Numbered from the stretch's first letter, positions 36,989 through 50,900 are shown. The stretch is 62,076 bases of DNA from Parachlorella kessleri (GCA_001598975.1 BBXU01000254.1:1-62076), one strand, 5' to 3'. The notes: a model not told the origin generated them from the letters alone. Translations and numbers: made by a program.

Positions 36989-39900
36989 TCACCGGCCACT
37001 GTTGAAGAAAGCAGCAATGCCTTGCTGCTTCTTGTCCCCAGCAGCCTTCCTATGCTGCTGCCCGCTCCTGCCGCCGGCACGCTGCGCCTGGCCTGCCTTG
37101 CTGCCCCCAGTGCCAAGCACCTTCCTTAGCTCAATCTCCTTCAGTATCCTCGCCTGTTCCGTGAGGTCAATGTCTGCTAACAGTGGGTCGGCAGCCTCGT
37201 CGGCTGCGTCCTGCTTTGGTGCTTCGCACAAGACTGGCTGCCCTGAGTCATGCGAAGCCTCCGCCGCAGCGTCAACTTGCTGTGCTGGGGAGCTAGAACC
37301 GTCTGCGTGTGCCACACCAGGTTCCCTCAGACTGGTGTCCGCATGCTGCTGGTTGACACTCTCACGCTGCCAGGCTGGTGCTGACGCCTGTTGGCCGACA
37401 GCAGCGCTGCCGGCTTGCAAAGAGGAGCCACCTCCGTACGGGGTGGCTTCCGCCATGGTTGTTCCAACAGGCTGCCGCGCCTGCGCTTGCTGGAGTGGCA
37501 ACCCAGGCTGCTCCAGCTCCTCCCGGTGACTCTGCTCTGCAGGCACGTCACCAGGGATGGCGGCCTGCCCATGGTCAGCTTCCAACCGCTGCCGCTTTCT
37601 AGCTTTGTGGAACAGGTCAGCTATGTCAGGCGCTGGCCTCTGCTGCTGCTGCCGCCGCTGCTGCTGCTGCTGCTGCTGTGCGGGCTTGTGTTCACTTCGC
37701 TGCCCATGAAGCGCTGGCTCATGTCCGGTAGCTTGCCTGCTGCGCTCGTCTACTGGCACATGTGCCCCAGGCGTGGCTCCCGCTGCCAACGATGGCACTG
37801 CATCACTCTCACGGGCACTTTGTGCTGCTTGCGCCTGCTGCTGCGGTACTAGGAATCGGGTGATGGCGGAGTTGGAGGAGGGAAGGTTGGAAAACTCCCC
37901 CGCTGAGAGTGCCAGCCGGGTGCAAGGCAGCGCCTCCTGCAACCAGGGGTTGGCATATGCAGCACTTGGGCCTAGCACATAGTGATGCGCACTGGACTCG
38001 CTTGACGCCAGAGACTAGCATTTATGCTGCCGTTATTTCCATGTCCCTGGAAGGCCCGCTGGTGCCTTGCTGCACAGCCCGACCCATAGCTCTTCTTCTG
38101 CATTTGCAAACGTGCATGCCGCCATACAAGATTTGCGCTAGCACAGATGCAGGAGTGCACGCATGGCTGGCAGGCCAGCATTGCACAAGTACCTCAGAGC
38201 TGTCGTACCCTGCCATGCACTCTGCCCATCAGAATGCACCGCCCACCTGCAGGCATCTGGCTTTGAAGAGTGCGAAGCCGGCCTGGGCGATCACCGTTGC
38301 TGAGGGCCCCTCAGGGCCAAAGCGGGGCATGGGGCAGCTCTTGCTGCGGTCAACACCGCTCTCTCCAGGCTGGTAGCCTGCACACAAGGGGCATCGCCAC
38401 ATCGCAACACGGCTCGCGTGCTGCTGGTAGACAAACTCCTTGTCCTGCATAATCAGTGGTATCACATGATGCACACTTCGGCAAGACTGATGGACCGCAC
38501 TTGCATTCTGCAAAGTCTGGTCTGCGCTACCCGTAGGCCGACACTTACCACCAATATGCCATATCGTGTCAGGTGCCAGGAGAGTCTTGGCTGACCATAT
38601 GCAGTGCCAAGTCGGTCGGAGGGGCCTTGGGAAGCACCTTTGGGGCCCATGGGGCAATACTATTCAGTATGCAGCTCAGGCAGGAGGGACCCCAAACCCC
38701 GTTAGCAGCCTTGCACCCATTGTCTCGCCTGTCCGGTAATGCACAATCAGGTTGCGGGGGCGGCGCCGGTACTGCGCCTCATCAGTCGCCATGCGGCTTG
38801 CCAGCTCCTCTGCCAGGACTTGGAACCAGCGCTGGAGGGCCGCCAAGTCTGCAGAGCAGCTACAATGGAGGGTGAGGAGGGGGGGGGAAGCTGCATGGTG
38901 CATGGCACGTGATGTTGCTGTCAAGCATGCACCAGCTGGGATGAAGGCCCCGCAAGGGTGGCCGCAAGCCACAAAACCGTCGACGACAACACCCAGTCCC
39001 CGGAGTGCCGCATGGCCAGTAGGCATGCCCTGTACCCTGTCAGCTGTAAAAGGTGTTCCAAGGCTGCACCTGAGGTTGGGTTGATTGTTTTGGCTGCGAG
39101 CATACTCTTGGGCCTCTCCCTCTCCTCCACCGCCTCATGGCTCACACCTCGAACCTGCAAGTAAGCACAGGAAGACCTGCATCTAAACCTTCTGGGGTTT
39201 CTATAGGGCACAATAGGCTGTGCGACCCCTATTAAAGGCCCTTGGCGCATGGCTAACTCCCCAGCCTGCACAGCTTGCTGGACAGGCAGTGACCTTGCTG
39301 ATCCATTGCTATGCTCAGTTTTCACACACAACTAAAACTAACCAACCACCTAGCAAGGAACCAAAACATCGATAAGCCGGCTCAAGACCTGATCCTATGG
39401 CACATGCCGGCAGCCTGCCAGCATGACATGGCCCATGAAGTGCCGGGAGAGGGCACATACCGCCTGCTCGATCCACGCCGCCCGCTCCTCCCCAAAGCGC
39501 GCCACCAAGGCTGGCCTGGGCAGGGCCTGCACCTCCCCTGCCGTGGAGCAGCCCAGCTCCTGCAGCTCACCACCCAGCTTGCCCCCGAAGTTTTTGAGCT
39601 TCTTCAGCGGCAGCGTCTGCAGGGCAGCAGGGACGACGGCGAAGTCATCATGATGATATTTGTTCCAGCGCTTCGCATTATAATGCTGGCGCGGTTGTGT
39701 ACAAAGAGGCAGGGGCAATCTTATGCTGGGTCGCCTCGCTTGCTCTCCCTAGCCATGCCCTGTGGGTACTCCCTCTGATGTCTGCCAGCCAGTACCTGCC
39801 ATCTGTACTAAGATGAACTATAAAACAACCAAGCAACATATGTCCAATAATGAGATGCACACCCAGCATGCACCAGTTTCAACTACTCAACGTATTCATC

Positions 39901-42840
39901 CTAGACCACAGAGCAGACCCACCTGGGCTGCAATTGGCTACAGCTACTGGGGATTAAACCCTTTATGCAAGCATGCTATCCACACAAGCAATTAGTACTC
40001 GTCCCCTTTGCCTCCTCACACCACATCATGACTCACCAGCATGACCTCCTGCACCGCCCGGGGAGGGATGACGGTCTGCTGGTTGGGCTTGTGAAGCGCC
40101 GCGCCCACCTTGGCCAGCAGCTTGTTGGTGGCTATCCCTGCCGAGGCGGTGTAGCCTGCACACAGCAGCCACTGATGCACTCAGGAACAAGTGCTTCACA
40201 CCTAAAGCACAATTGACACAGTGCGACGACAAGGAGCTTCTTGTCCAGCATGGACTTCAACACCAAGGCCCACCTCCCTGTCTACAACAGTAGGTCGACC
40301 GTGAGGGTGTGCTGGTGCGCCGCCAACGTCACCCTCTGGGCCATGAGAGCCCAAACTTTCAGCTGTGCCGTCACCACTTAGTCCGTGCCACAATGCAACA
40401 AAGCGTGTAAGAAGCTTCCAAAGAGCCGACCAAACCCACAGAGGAAACCAAGCCCAGCAGCATAGGGTTTCGCACGTACCGCTCCATGCCCCTTACTGGG
40501 CACCGCACCGCAAGTTTGGTTACCTAACCCCCGGGAGGAGCCTGCCCTGCGTTCAACACGCTTTCCTGCTGCGCCCGTGGCCTGTCCCCCCACCACACAA
40601 TGCCCAACCCCCGACCCAACGAGGCACCCTCAATTTTAGCTGACAGACTACCTGCTTCTGCACCTGCATGTCGGCAGACATGCAGCAAGATGTCCGACCC
40701 CAGTATCAGAGGATCTCTCTCCACTCAACATACAGGAACTCAAGGGAGTATGCTGCTACCCATGCACCCACCAAGCTCCGACAGCAGTGCCCCCCTCAGG
40801 CGGCAGGCTATCTCGGCGCCCTTGGCCAGCCGCCGCTCAAACTCGCTGCCCACATCCAGGGGGCCCCCCACCACGATGCTGCCCCAGGCGAAGGCGTCCA
40901 CGGGGGAAGGGGGCACCCGACCGTCGGCTTGCTGCTGTACATGGAGGAAGTGGGCCGGGAAGGAGGTGAGAAAGGGTGCCAGGCAAAGCCATCCACTGGG
41001 CGGGTGGCGCCCGGCGGTCGCGCTTGGGGTAGCACAGGCAAACGCAGATTCTCTTTTCCTACTAAATCTGGATCTGCCAGGGGCACGAAATGAGAGGCCC
41101 CTGAGCTGTCAGTGGGCAACCAAGGGCCTCTCACTTCCGTGCCCCAGGGCAGGGCGCCCACAAAGGAAGTAAGCACCCGCCCTTGGCTTGCTCGGTGGGT
41201 GCAAGCTCAACAAGCTACCCACCAGCCGCCACCCAGGTGACGTCATGTGCCAGCTGAGGCATGGAAACAGCTTAATTAGTTAACCACGGAAACAGCAAAA
41301 AAAAACTCCTCTGGCAGCCCCACCTGCAGCTCCCTGTCCACCAGGGCAGTTACGTCACAGTAGACCTCGTCAATGCTGGCCTTCTCTATCACAGCCTGGG
41401 GGGCCAGCCGGTGCAGAAGGCCCAGCACCTCTGCAGTTGACCGCCTGCAAGCCAATGTCCACCTCATAAAAAGCGGGCTTCCCAGTGCCTATATGCAGTG
41501 GCCCCAGCACCACTGCACCGACCGCTTGCCAGCTCACACAAAGTGCAGCTTTGCGGTTGCAAGATTGGGCAGCACGCAGCAGCAGACCTGTTACCCCTAA
41601 GAAAAATGGGTGCCAACCAGGTGTTCTGACCTGTTCTAATTTCTGTGACTCTCACAGTCTCCATGAACAGGCCCAGGTCATCAAACCGCAGTAAACGCTA
41701 TGCACCATGGGGCCAATCGACGGGGCGACCCTATGCACTGCTCAACCCAGTGCAGACTCTGCAGTCCTTACCTCGCTTCCTAACGCCCATGCGCCAATGA
41801 CCAAAAGGAGTAAAGTCGATATCGCAAGCAACGCTTAGACCGCCAGCGCTAGCAGCTTGACCAGTCATCCAATGCATCCTTCTCCGAATTGCCGGAAGGG
41901 GGAGTTTCCCTGGAACAGCGATTCAGTCCGCACGCTGGGACGCTCCGCGCTCTGATAGCTCCCTCCCCCACATGGCCTACCTGTACCGCTCCAGAGATGC
42001 TTTCTGAGTCAGCCGGTTGGGCACCCCCTGGCCAGCTGCTGCCGCCCCAGCTCCTGCTGGGGGCGCTGCATCATCAATGCCCTCTCCAGGCGCCTCGACG
42101 TCGCCACCTGCACAGTACGACAGCTCCTTACCTGGTTAAACCTGGACGGAACCTTAAGCTTGACAAGGGACAGCGAACCACCTCCACAACTCACGCTTTA
42201 GGCGGCTGTAATGCTGCACTCAGGCTTTCAAGCCTTATCAGACCTCCTGGGGCGGTGGGCCTCCACACACACAAACCAATCATACCGACATGATGGAACT
42301 ACCTATGGTTTCCACATGCACCAGCGTCAGCTCTGGGCACTTGGCTTTGGCCTCCGCCACCCGCATATGCCGTGTGATGCCCAAATCCCTGGCAGCATAG
42401 TTGACGGCAATGAGGCCTTCCCTGCACCGTGAGTAACCACAGGCACGAAATAAGGTCCTGAAATGGCTGCTGCAAAGGAGTCCCACACAGGTGCATCCAT
42501 TTCATGCTGCTATGTCAACTCAAGCCATAGCAGTAGCCACAGTGAGATGCTCAGCTACAGCCCAAAGACTGTTCTCCAAAAAGTTCTGCTGTGGAGTGGC
42601 TGCCTGGGAGGTGGCTGGGCCCTCACCACTGCTGGACCGCGCAAGGCTGCTCTCGAGGGATGCCTAGCCGCTTTTGCTCCACTTGCACGTAGTAACTGTA
42701 GTGAACACAGAGTCCAAGGCTGTTGGACGGTCACGCAGGCTCACTATGCGGCTACAGAGAACGACTGACAGAGGTTATGCTGCCCACCAGTCGAAGTCCA
42801 CGTGCAGGATGACCCTACAGCTGCCTCCCGTCTTTTGCAT
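36989..42840 (-). CDS. POLH: DNA polymerase eta (Y-family translesion polymerase)
   Basis: Twelve exons (minus): 42788-42840, 42627-42695, 42303-42421, 41981-42107, 41324-41444, 40772-40934, 40037-40155, 39461-39616, 39070-39154, 38717-38848, 38247-38377, 36989-37936 (2223 bases, ~740 aa; a CAG-CAG acceptor at exon 6 may remove one residue). Palm motifs: HVDFDCYYVQVEQ (D15) and ASIDEVYCD (D148/E149) supply the metal-binding acids. GLIAVNYAARDLGITRHM, TASAGIATNKLLAKVG, KNFGGKLG and RSKSCPMPR mark polymerase eta rather than kappa. It bypasses UV photoproducts in the nucleus. The last 316 residues, one exon, are disordered and Gln-rich and end in a canonical PIP box (QQGIAAFF) for PCNA. SAITRFL earlier in that exon is PIP-like. 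I found no UBZ zinc finger. An Ala/Gly-rich linker replaces part of the region before the SIDE motif. Confidence 0.93.
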
Positions 42841-43834
42841 TGGCTCGTGAACGCTCACTCAAGAACCATTAAGAAGCCATTACTGTTCATTGTTCGCTTT
42901 TGGTGGCGAGTCAAGAGGCAGGGTGCTTCAAAGGGCCCTTTGAGCCCTTCAATAACACCCAAATGAGCGGTTCCGAGGATTTGCTTCTTTTGATTGCTGC
43001 AGAGGCCTGCCCAAGGACCAAGCTGCCCCGGCGGTGAGTGTGGTATCAGGTGCGAGTGCCACCTTGGATCCTGCCTTGGATCCACCTTGGACTCACTCGT
43101 CAAAGAAAAGCAGGGACCCGGGCCGACATTGCAACTTTATCATTGATGACGGCCCAGGAACATTCTTGCTGAAAAACCTGCGCTATCAGTTGATTTCCCA
43201 TTTTCACTGCAGCGAGTTGTCACGCTTGGTCATCATATGGTCGTGGTGCACACTGTGCACACTGGCATCTGTGGCTTGGCTCGATGGGTTCTGACACCTA
43301 CTTAAAATACAAGCCTTACAGAGCCTTGCTGCATTACTAGCTCCCTCAACATTGTTCAAGCGCATGTCACGTTTCCTACTGCTCGGTTTTGGGAACAGCC
43401 GCAGGCAGCGCTGTCCTTCTTTTATCAGTATTTCTTGGCTGCTGGCCTTTTTCAATCATCAGTCAATTAAGACTTATGCCAAGACTTATGCCGGTGCACT
43501 AGCTCCCCAAACAGCATGCCACCTTCACTATTAGCCAGTGCAATATGCCAGCAATCACCTCAACCAGGGTTCCCAGGGTCAAGCAAGCAAGACCAATCGG
43601 CCGAGGCAACCAAGCTGCCGGCTACATCCCTCCTCGGGTTCCCACGGAAAAAACCTAAGTAGGCCAACACTCACGCTCCAAACTAGTTTGGGCAAATCTC
43701 GTCTCATAATTTAGGCCGCCAGTCACCGCGACAGTACAGACCTGCTCTCGCACTTTGCCAGCCTCTCGCCATGGCAAGCAAGACCCCCCCTCACTCCCTT
43801 GGCAGCCTGTCACCATGACAGTCCCGAACATCGC
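42841..43834. other. intergenic, polymerase eta promoter and FAD-monooxygenase 3' flank
   Basis: A minus-strand TGTAA at 43316-43320 is a candidate polyadenylation signal for the FAD monooxygenase. Short direct repeats of a gccttggatcc type occur near 43070-43085. No exon is supported. Confidence 0.45.
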
Positions 43835-46800
43835 TCACTCCTCCCCATGCGGCACCCGGTCAGGGAACTGGGAGCTGGTTCCAATGCGCACCCCAACCTC
43901 CACCAGATACTGTGCCAGCTCCAGCTGTGACTCATTGTAGTCGCTCAGGGCCTTTGCGAGATCAAAAGCATTGGCCTCCAGGCAGCTGGCTAGGGTTGCA
44001 GCATTTACAGCGGCCTTGGTGGTGCCTGCGTGTGGGGAGGGTGCCAGGCAGGCGATGGTTGGTGCAGTGTGAATGCTTTAGGAAGAAGCAATCAGTGCTA
44101 AACCGGCCCTCAAAGAGCAAATATTGCCTCCGTGGCCGATCTCTGCAGCTGATGTGGCTTCTCAGAACGACGGCTATCTCGAGCAGCCGTCAGAGTCTAC
44201 AATGAGCCAGCCCGCAGGCGCAACTTGCAAGCCCACTGCAACAAGGCCAACGCTGGCTTGAAGGTGTCCTGACCTAATAGTAAGACCACCTAAGCCGCAG
44301 TAGTCGCCCTGTCCAGGACATATAGTTGTTTCGACGCTGCAAAGTTGGTTTGATGTTCGGCTGTGAGCATCCTTCATGTCTTGCTAATGAATACTATGCT
44401 ATGCTATTCGAGAAGTCAAGGCATGAGATGGTCGACAGAGGCCGCACTACGCTTAGCCAGTCCACCACAGGCTGCTTCCCCACCTGCTGCGGTGTGGGGT
44501 CGCAAGATGCAGCCGGCATCACCCATGATGCACACCTTGCCCTGGAAGGCCAGTGATGGTGCCAGCATGTCATGAATGGCCTGCGTTGGGGCGCCACCAT
44601 GGATTGGGCTTAAAGTGTCGGCGGGGTTGGCAGAATGGTTATGAGTGCAGTGGGCCCTGGAGAACAGGTTGCACGGCAGCATCTAAAACAGTAGTGGTGT
44701 GCTACTGGCAACATCTACCACCGTGCTACAACCCTGCAGCAGATGCTGGTGACTCAGAGTAAAGCCTACAGCTGGCAAAATCAGAACAGGAGGGTGAGAG
44801 TCACCTGCAAGAAGATATCCCCCGTAGAATCAACAAGCTCCGATAGGACTGTGGGCAGCACCCTCCTGGCCATTTTCTTCCTTTCTTGGGCCACTTCATG
44901 CCGCAGCAGACCCCTTGGGACGCTGTACCTGCAGGCGGTCAGTGGAGCAGGGTTACCACAGTGATGTAGCTGCACCCCATCAGGCCATAGGTACCTCCTG
45001 CTGTGCATGTGGAGCTCCAAACTACGGCAATCAGCATATTAGCGCAGCAGCAGGAGGTCGTGAGCGATAGGAGGGCCTTGCGTGTGGCATCCGGATGCGC
45101 CACATAATGTGAGTTAGGCACGACTAGACCTGGCCAGTCCTTTGTTCAGCCCACGTGCCAGCAAGAGGCTCGCATGGGCTCGTAAAGACTAAGCCTGACA
45201 TGCTGCCAGCAACAGAGCGCACACATGACCAATGCAGTGGCCGTACCCGTGCTGCTGCCCGGTGCGGTCTCTCATCAGTTCCTGGGCCTCCTCTTGGGAG
45301 GTGTTCCAGTACCACACCCAGTTAACCCGCCGCTGCCCTGCCGTCACCTCCCCCTGCTCCCCAGGTATGAGGTAGCACAGGAAGTGGAACTTGTCGCCCT
45401 GCAAAGTGACGGTGGACAACCACACAACAACAACTAGTAGGAAGGCAGGGCGTTGTGCCACTCGGAGCCATCCTTACTGCTTTCCCGAAAGTGAGGCATT
45501 AGCACAGGATGTGGAGCCTTTCGCCCTGAGGTACAAGTACTAGAGGTAGACCACATGAGGAGTAGAAAGAGTACCTGGAGTTGTGCGCCACCAGGAATTA
45601 AGGCTGCAAATTAAATGCTGGCCAAGCCCCCAGCCGGTACTGATTACCTGATAGACAGTGAACTTGTTTTGCAGGAAGTCCAGGACCCTGGCCGGCGTGT
45701 CAGCTTCCAGCGCAACACCCCTCCATGCAACATAACCCTGCAGAGCAGGTCACGGCAGCTTGTTCCAAGAAGTAAGACCTCCTGCTAAGTACAATGACGA
45801 GAATTTTGTAACGAGGGTCCTTCACAGGGCAGTAGGAGGCTGGGTGTCTGACACATGATCTGAACGCCAACACCCTTGCCAGAGTTGCCGGCAAACCAGA
45901 ACCACTCTGCCAGATAGTGTAGTCCAGCCCAGTCCTGTCCATCCTCGTCTAACAGTGTACCACCATCTGACCATGCTACGGTGAGTCTCCCAGAAGTGCG
46001 GCAACAGAGAGCCAGGAGTACTATGCTGGCAAACCACAAGATTGCAAAAACCAAATCTTGTTGGCATTCCTCTGGCTCAGCACCAAGTGACGGTAATCTG
46101 CTTTGGAACCTTCATTGCCGGTTGCTTGATCAGAAGCATCTCTCAAAAAAGGGCCTACCTGGTATTGGCTCGTCACTCCAGGGCAAAAGGTCTGCCTTAC
46201 AATAGAGCCAGGCCCATCGGCGCCCACCAGCAAATCCCCCTGATGGGATTCCCCGGATTCTAGGGTCACGGAAACCCCCTGGGCGCTGCAAGATACCTCA
46301 GCCACCTTGGAGTCGCTGTGGTAGATCCCTGGGGGCACCTTGTGCCTGAAGGCTCTGCAGGGGGTGGCGCAAAGATGACGCAGTCATTATAGCCAGATCG
46401 TGTCTGGGATACCTTTTGGGTACAAGAAGTGGGAGAGTGGGCGGCATGCACAGCCAGGCAGTGTGGTTGTTGATGGACACTAGGCAGCATGGACGCTGTG
46501 GTCGGCTGTCATTTGATTAAGGTAAGCAACTAGGGAAGGGTGTTGGCAACTGACCTGTACAAAATATCCCAAGCGCAAAAGAGTTGGGGATGAGAATCCC
46601 CTCCAAGCACCCGCTCCTTCAGATCGATGTACTGCCGGCCTTTTGATTTGACACAGAGATCCTCCTGCCATCATAAATTTTCGGTCTTTGCCTTTCATAC
46701 CCTAACCCTAGTCAGGCTGCTTCTTTTTTCCAGGCCCCTGGCCTGATTTGGAGTTAATAAGAGCATGAAACCCAATGCATCTCATACGAACAGGTCAGCA

Positions 46801-47599
46801 GATTGACATCCCTCCCAGCCTGGGTTGCCAGGACCGGTGTGCAGTAGACCAATGCCCCTGGCTGGCACCGTGGGAGTATCATGTCATAAACTGGTGCTGT
46901 GTTAGGTGCGGCCAACCCACCACATGTGCAACATCGTACCGCTGCAGGAACACCGCCATGTCCGGCTGGATTACCAACCCCGCACCTGCATACAGCAGAT
47001 GGCAGGGCCACGCAGCAGGTGGGCACATATCAGCCTGGAGGAGAGCCTCCTCTTTGTACCCGCTGCGGTTGTTGTCATTGGATGAGAAGGTGCAACTCTA
47101 AGCCACTCCGGCTGGTAATGCAAAACAGACCCGAGAGTGAATTGCATCCAAGCCTTTCGGGGCTCCTCAGCTAGCTAGTTCAACTTGTGGCTGGGTTTGA
47201 GGAGCTGCACCCGACATCCCCGGCCTCATATACCCTACAAAGTCATACAGACACACCACCTCACGCACCTTGGCTCTTCAGCTCGTGGCTTCGCTCAAAA
47301 ACCTGCACCTGGCACCCCAGCCGTCCCAGGGCCAGTGCTGCGCAGCTTCCAGCCATGCTGCCGCCCACCACTAGCACTCTCAGTGCCCCATGCGCAGCTG
47401 GTGATGTTGACCCTGCTGTCACACCGCCCGGAGCCTCGGCTGCATCAGTAGATACAGCTGTGGGTGCTTCCGGGGGCATTGCCTTGCTGCCGCTGGCGAG
47501 GTCCGAAAAGCTGGGGGCAGGCACGCTGCCCTGTCCACCCTCGCCTTCTGAGGACAGCCAGGGCGACACACCCTTGTTCGATGGGTCCTGCTCAGTCAT
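43835..47599 (-). CDS. FAD-dependent aromatic-ring-type monooxygenase (2,6-dihydroxypyridine hydroxylase-like)
   Basis: Nine exons (minus): 47269-47599, 46921-46985, 46555-46664, 46159-46354, 45648-45737, 45247-45398, 44805-44928, 44484-44580, 43835-44025 (1356 bases, 451 aa). About 72 low-complexity residues precede the Rossmann motif RVLVVGGSMAGSCAALALG (~74-92). The second FAD motif is GADGPGSIVR (213-222) and the third GDAGCILRPHTAAG (376-389), followed by TTKAAVNAA. GYVAWRGV and WVWYWN match the substrate-domain pattern of the family that includes 2,6-dihydroxypyridine 3-monooxygenase and plant FAD-binding relatives. The expected reaction is NAD(P)H- and O2-dependent hydroxylation of a small ring or related substrate; the actual substrate is unknown. 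The leader could be a weak transit peptide, but its many acids argue against that. The gene is divergent from the RS-rich gene. Confidence 0.88.
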
Positions 47600-47982
47600 G
47601 TTACCTTCAATGGCAGTAGAGCAATAGCAGTCTGACGGGCGGGGGACCAAGGTTTGAGCATGCGCCTGCTTGCATGGAACCGTTCATGCTGGCTGTGGCC
47701 CTGTAACGTAAAGGCACTGATAAGCCTGCCTACTGATCTGACAGGTTACGAACTAAGTCAGGCCGCGGATGCAAGTTTCACCTATGCCTGGTCCAGAGGT
47801 TCGGGCAATTTCCTTGGCAAGGGGCTGCTGTCCTGCCTGCGGCGCAGCTGACCCAAGCTGTGATCAGTTCTCAGACTAGTTGCCCTTGAAGTCTTGAGTT
47901 AACCGCAGGTGTCAGTGCTGAGAAGTCTCAGGCCGACTCCACTTGCGCCTGGCACCGGGCGCTAACCCCCTATAATTTTTAG
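47600..47982. promoter_or_regulatory. divergent intergenic region, probable bidirectional promoter
   Basis: The 383 bases lie between the start codons of the FAD monooxygenase (minus) and the RS-rich gene (plus). A TATAATTTTT lies about ten bases before the plus-strand ATG at 47983. That is too close for an ordinary TATA box unless translation starts at the later in-frame ATG in exon 2. Confidence 0.4.
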
Positions 47983-50900
47983 ATGGCGGACCCCCAAGGC
48001 CAGGTAAAACAGTTGCCTGATCGAAGTGCTCTATCTACATGATTATGCTTGAAAGCCCTTTTGCAGTGATATGCTGTCTGCATCACGTTGCCTGATGTGT
48101 GCTACTCCAGGTAGGACAGGGCTAGTTGTTCTTATAGGCAGCTGGAAGTAATAATAGGTGCTACATGCGCTGGCTCTACGTACCAGGAGGGAACGAGAGC
48201 CCACACGATAGTGACAGGCTTCCGTAGCTGCCGGCACTCGGCAGCGCGGTGGGAGCAGCATTATGGACGATAGAGCCGGCCATGGAGTTGGAGCAGCTGC
48301 AGGCAGCGCTCCAGCCTCCTTGAAGCCGACGAAGGGCATCCTCTCAAACCCAACATTGTTCAGGCTCCCTGCCAAGTGAGAGCACTACCTTAAGTGCTTA
48401 CCGACAGGTCCAACAGTTTCTCTCCTGAACTTATTATCTCAGGCCTTCCGCTGCACAGGCGGTGGTGCATACTTGTACCTGTACCTGCCTGCCTGATGTC
48501 GAACTTGGTTGCAGAGGCCAATTGCCATTACAAGTAACCGTGTGTAACTGCAGTAGCCCGCTGAAAAAGTTCCCTGTGGGCGGAAAGAAGAAGCTGCCTA
48601 GCCTGGCAGGTACAACACCAGAGGATGCCAGCGTGGCAGAGGCGATTGCCATCTTCCAAGACGAGGATGGGCCTCAGCAGCCCATCAGCAGTGCGGGCCC
48701 TTCGTCCGGGGCAGCAGCACGCAGCGATCCCGTGACTTCGCGGCCACCCAGCAGCGCTGCTACTTCAGCAGGAGCCGCCACACAGCCAGCAGCAGCTGGA
48801 GGCGTAGGGCAGCACGAGAACGGCTCAGCGGCGCAGCGCAAGCGCACAAGGACGCGCTGGGGGATTGGCAGCGGTGAGCTGCCAGTTTCAGGCTCAGTTG
48901 AGCAGCAGCAGCCAGCTAGTGCATCCACTCTTGGCAGCCAACCGCCATTGCCAGCAGCAGCAGCGCCAGCATCGGTTGCCGCTGCCGCCGGCAACGATAT
49001 GTTGGCGACGGCTCGGGCAGCAGCTGAGGCAGCAAGTGCATCTGTATGGACGGCAGCAGCAGAGCAGGTTGCCGCTGTGGTTGCTGCCTCTGGTGTTGCC
49101 AGCGGCTCGGCGGCAGCAGCAGCAGTCGTGCCACCTTCAGCGGTGGCAGGTCCAGAGAATTGGAGCAATAAGCGGCGGCGGTCTGGTTCTGGATCTGGAT
49201 CTCGTTCTCGCTCAAGGCCGCGGTCGCGGAGGAGAACCCGTTCGCGCAGCCTACGGCGCAGTGGGCGAGCAAGCCGCGGTCGCAGCAGGAGCAGGAGCAG
49301 AGGACGCAGCAGAAGCAGAACCAGCAGCAGCCGCAGCCGCAGCCGCAGCAGCAGTGTGGAGAGTGGAGAGGCACGAGCAAACTGGAGAGAAGAGCGGAGA
49401 GGCGACCGCAGGGGCGAGCAGAAGCCTAGGCCAGAGAAGGAAAGTAGAGACGAGCGGAGGAGTGAGCAACAGAAGGAGCCACGCCGGGTGCAGCAGCAGA
49501 GTGGGTGGCGCCAAGAAGGCGGCCGTGCACGGAACAGCAGGTCGCTGTCGCCTCGCAGGTGTGGCTTGGCCTTGGTGTAGGCGTTCTTTCTGGAGTCAGT
49601 GCTTGCTGTCAGCAATTTTTGTGGCGTTAACACTGGTGGACCTAACAACCTGCTAGCATGTATTAATGCGTGATGCGTTGTATTGGCTGGCAGAGCACCA
49701 CAGCCTCTTGTGGGTTACCCTGGCCCGTTGGTGACGGTAACCCGCAAATTGCAAATGGTGGAAGCTTGGGGTGTTAAGGGCAACGTGCGAGAACCACTGG
49801 CGCCTCCATTTATTATGATGTCATGGAATCCCTGATGGGGTGGTTGCTTACGTTGTTGCAGCATGAAGAGGTCGACCTACCTTGATGTGAAGTGTGCAAT
49901 GAAGTAGACTAGCAAACGGATTGTAGACAGGGAGCCGTACGGATTTGTACTGCCACCCGCACCCCTGCAACCTGCTAGCCCTGCTGTAGAAGACAATGTA
50001 CGGATGTAGTGAGGCACTATACCCCACCGCTGTCTCGCAGGCGCCACGATCGATCGCCGCCGCGGAAGCATGCACAGCAGGCACGCCCTCCCCCGCCGGG
50101 CCCGCAGCAGCCACCGGCAGCAGCAGTAGCAGCGGCACCCGCGGCAGCAGGGGGCCCTGGGCTCACATTAGGCGCCAGGGGACCTGGCGAGGCTAAGCCT
50201 GTCAGGGCCCACAGGCGTTCCTCCGAGGACGCAGAGAGGGACACCCACCACCGAGGTGAACACCCTACGGGCAGGGATTGGTCGCCTGCTGGCAGAACCT
50301 ACAGGCGAGGGGACGGGCGGTCTCTCAGCCCTAGGGCGGTGCCTCGGGAAGGAGGGAGGAGGCCGCTCTCGCCATCTCCCCACCGCCTGGGCCGGAGGTC
50401 AAGCTCGCCTGATAGGTGAGAGACGCCCACCTAAGGTAAAGGGGCTGGTTCTGTAAGTCAGGAATGGTGGGTGTGCAGGGTTTAGGCATGCACACGTTGT
50501 GCTTAAAGCAAGGCCTGGGGTCAGTGCTGTGTGTTTCGGGTCTCGGCGGTTTCCTTAACCTGAGTTTTGTCATGCATTTAGGCTCATGTTCTCGCAACTA
50601 CACCTCCTCGTCAGCTTTGACGCTTAGGGTTCATACAACATGTGGCAGGTTACACATGAAATTCTTGCAAACATGGCGGCTTGTTTGTGCCCAAGGGTAA
50701 ACTCAATACTGGACACTGAACACTCCATGCAACATTTCTGCTGAAATGCCTGTGCCTCTCATTTCCCAACCACACTCTTGCGGTGCGGTCCCTTACAGAG
50801 GAGACCCCCGAGACTGGGGCCGTGGAGGGCCTCGGCTACGGGGGCCCCCGCCGCCCCCTGGATGGTACCCGCCACCAGGGAATCGGATGCCCTCCGAGCC

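Noticed and set aside
38377..38460. WRCPLCAGYQPG as a possible zinc finger in polymerase eta
   Set aside because: The two cysteines come from reading intron sequence before the exon at 38377. The splice phase from the previous exon excludes it.
46699..46711. ccctaaccctag, telomere-like
   Set aside because: Fewer than two units, inside an intron of the FAD monooxygenase gene, and no longer array nearby.
48674..49648. 324-codon open frame on the minus strand
   Set aside because: It is the antisense of the RS-rich exon. Its Leu/Arg runs are the mirror of Ser/Arg and CAG-type codons, and it has no family resemblance.
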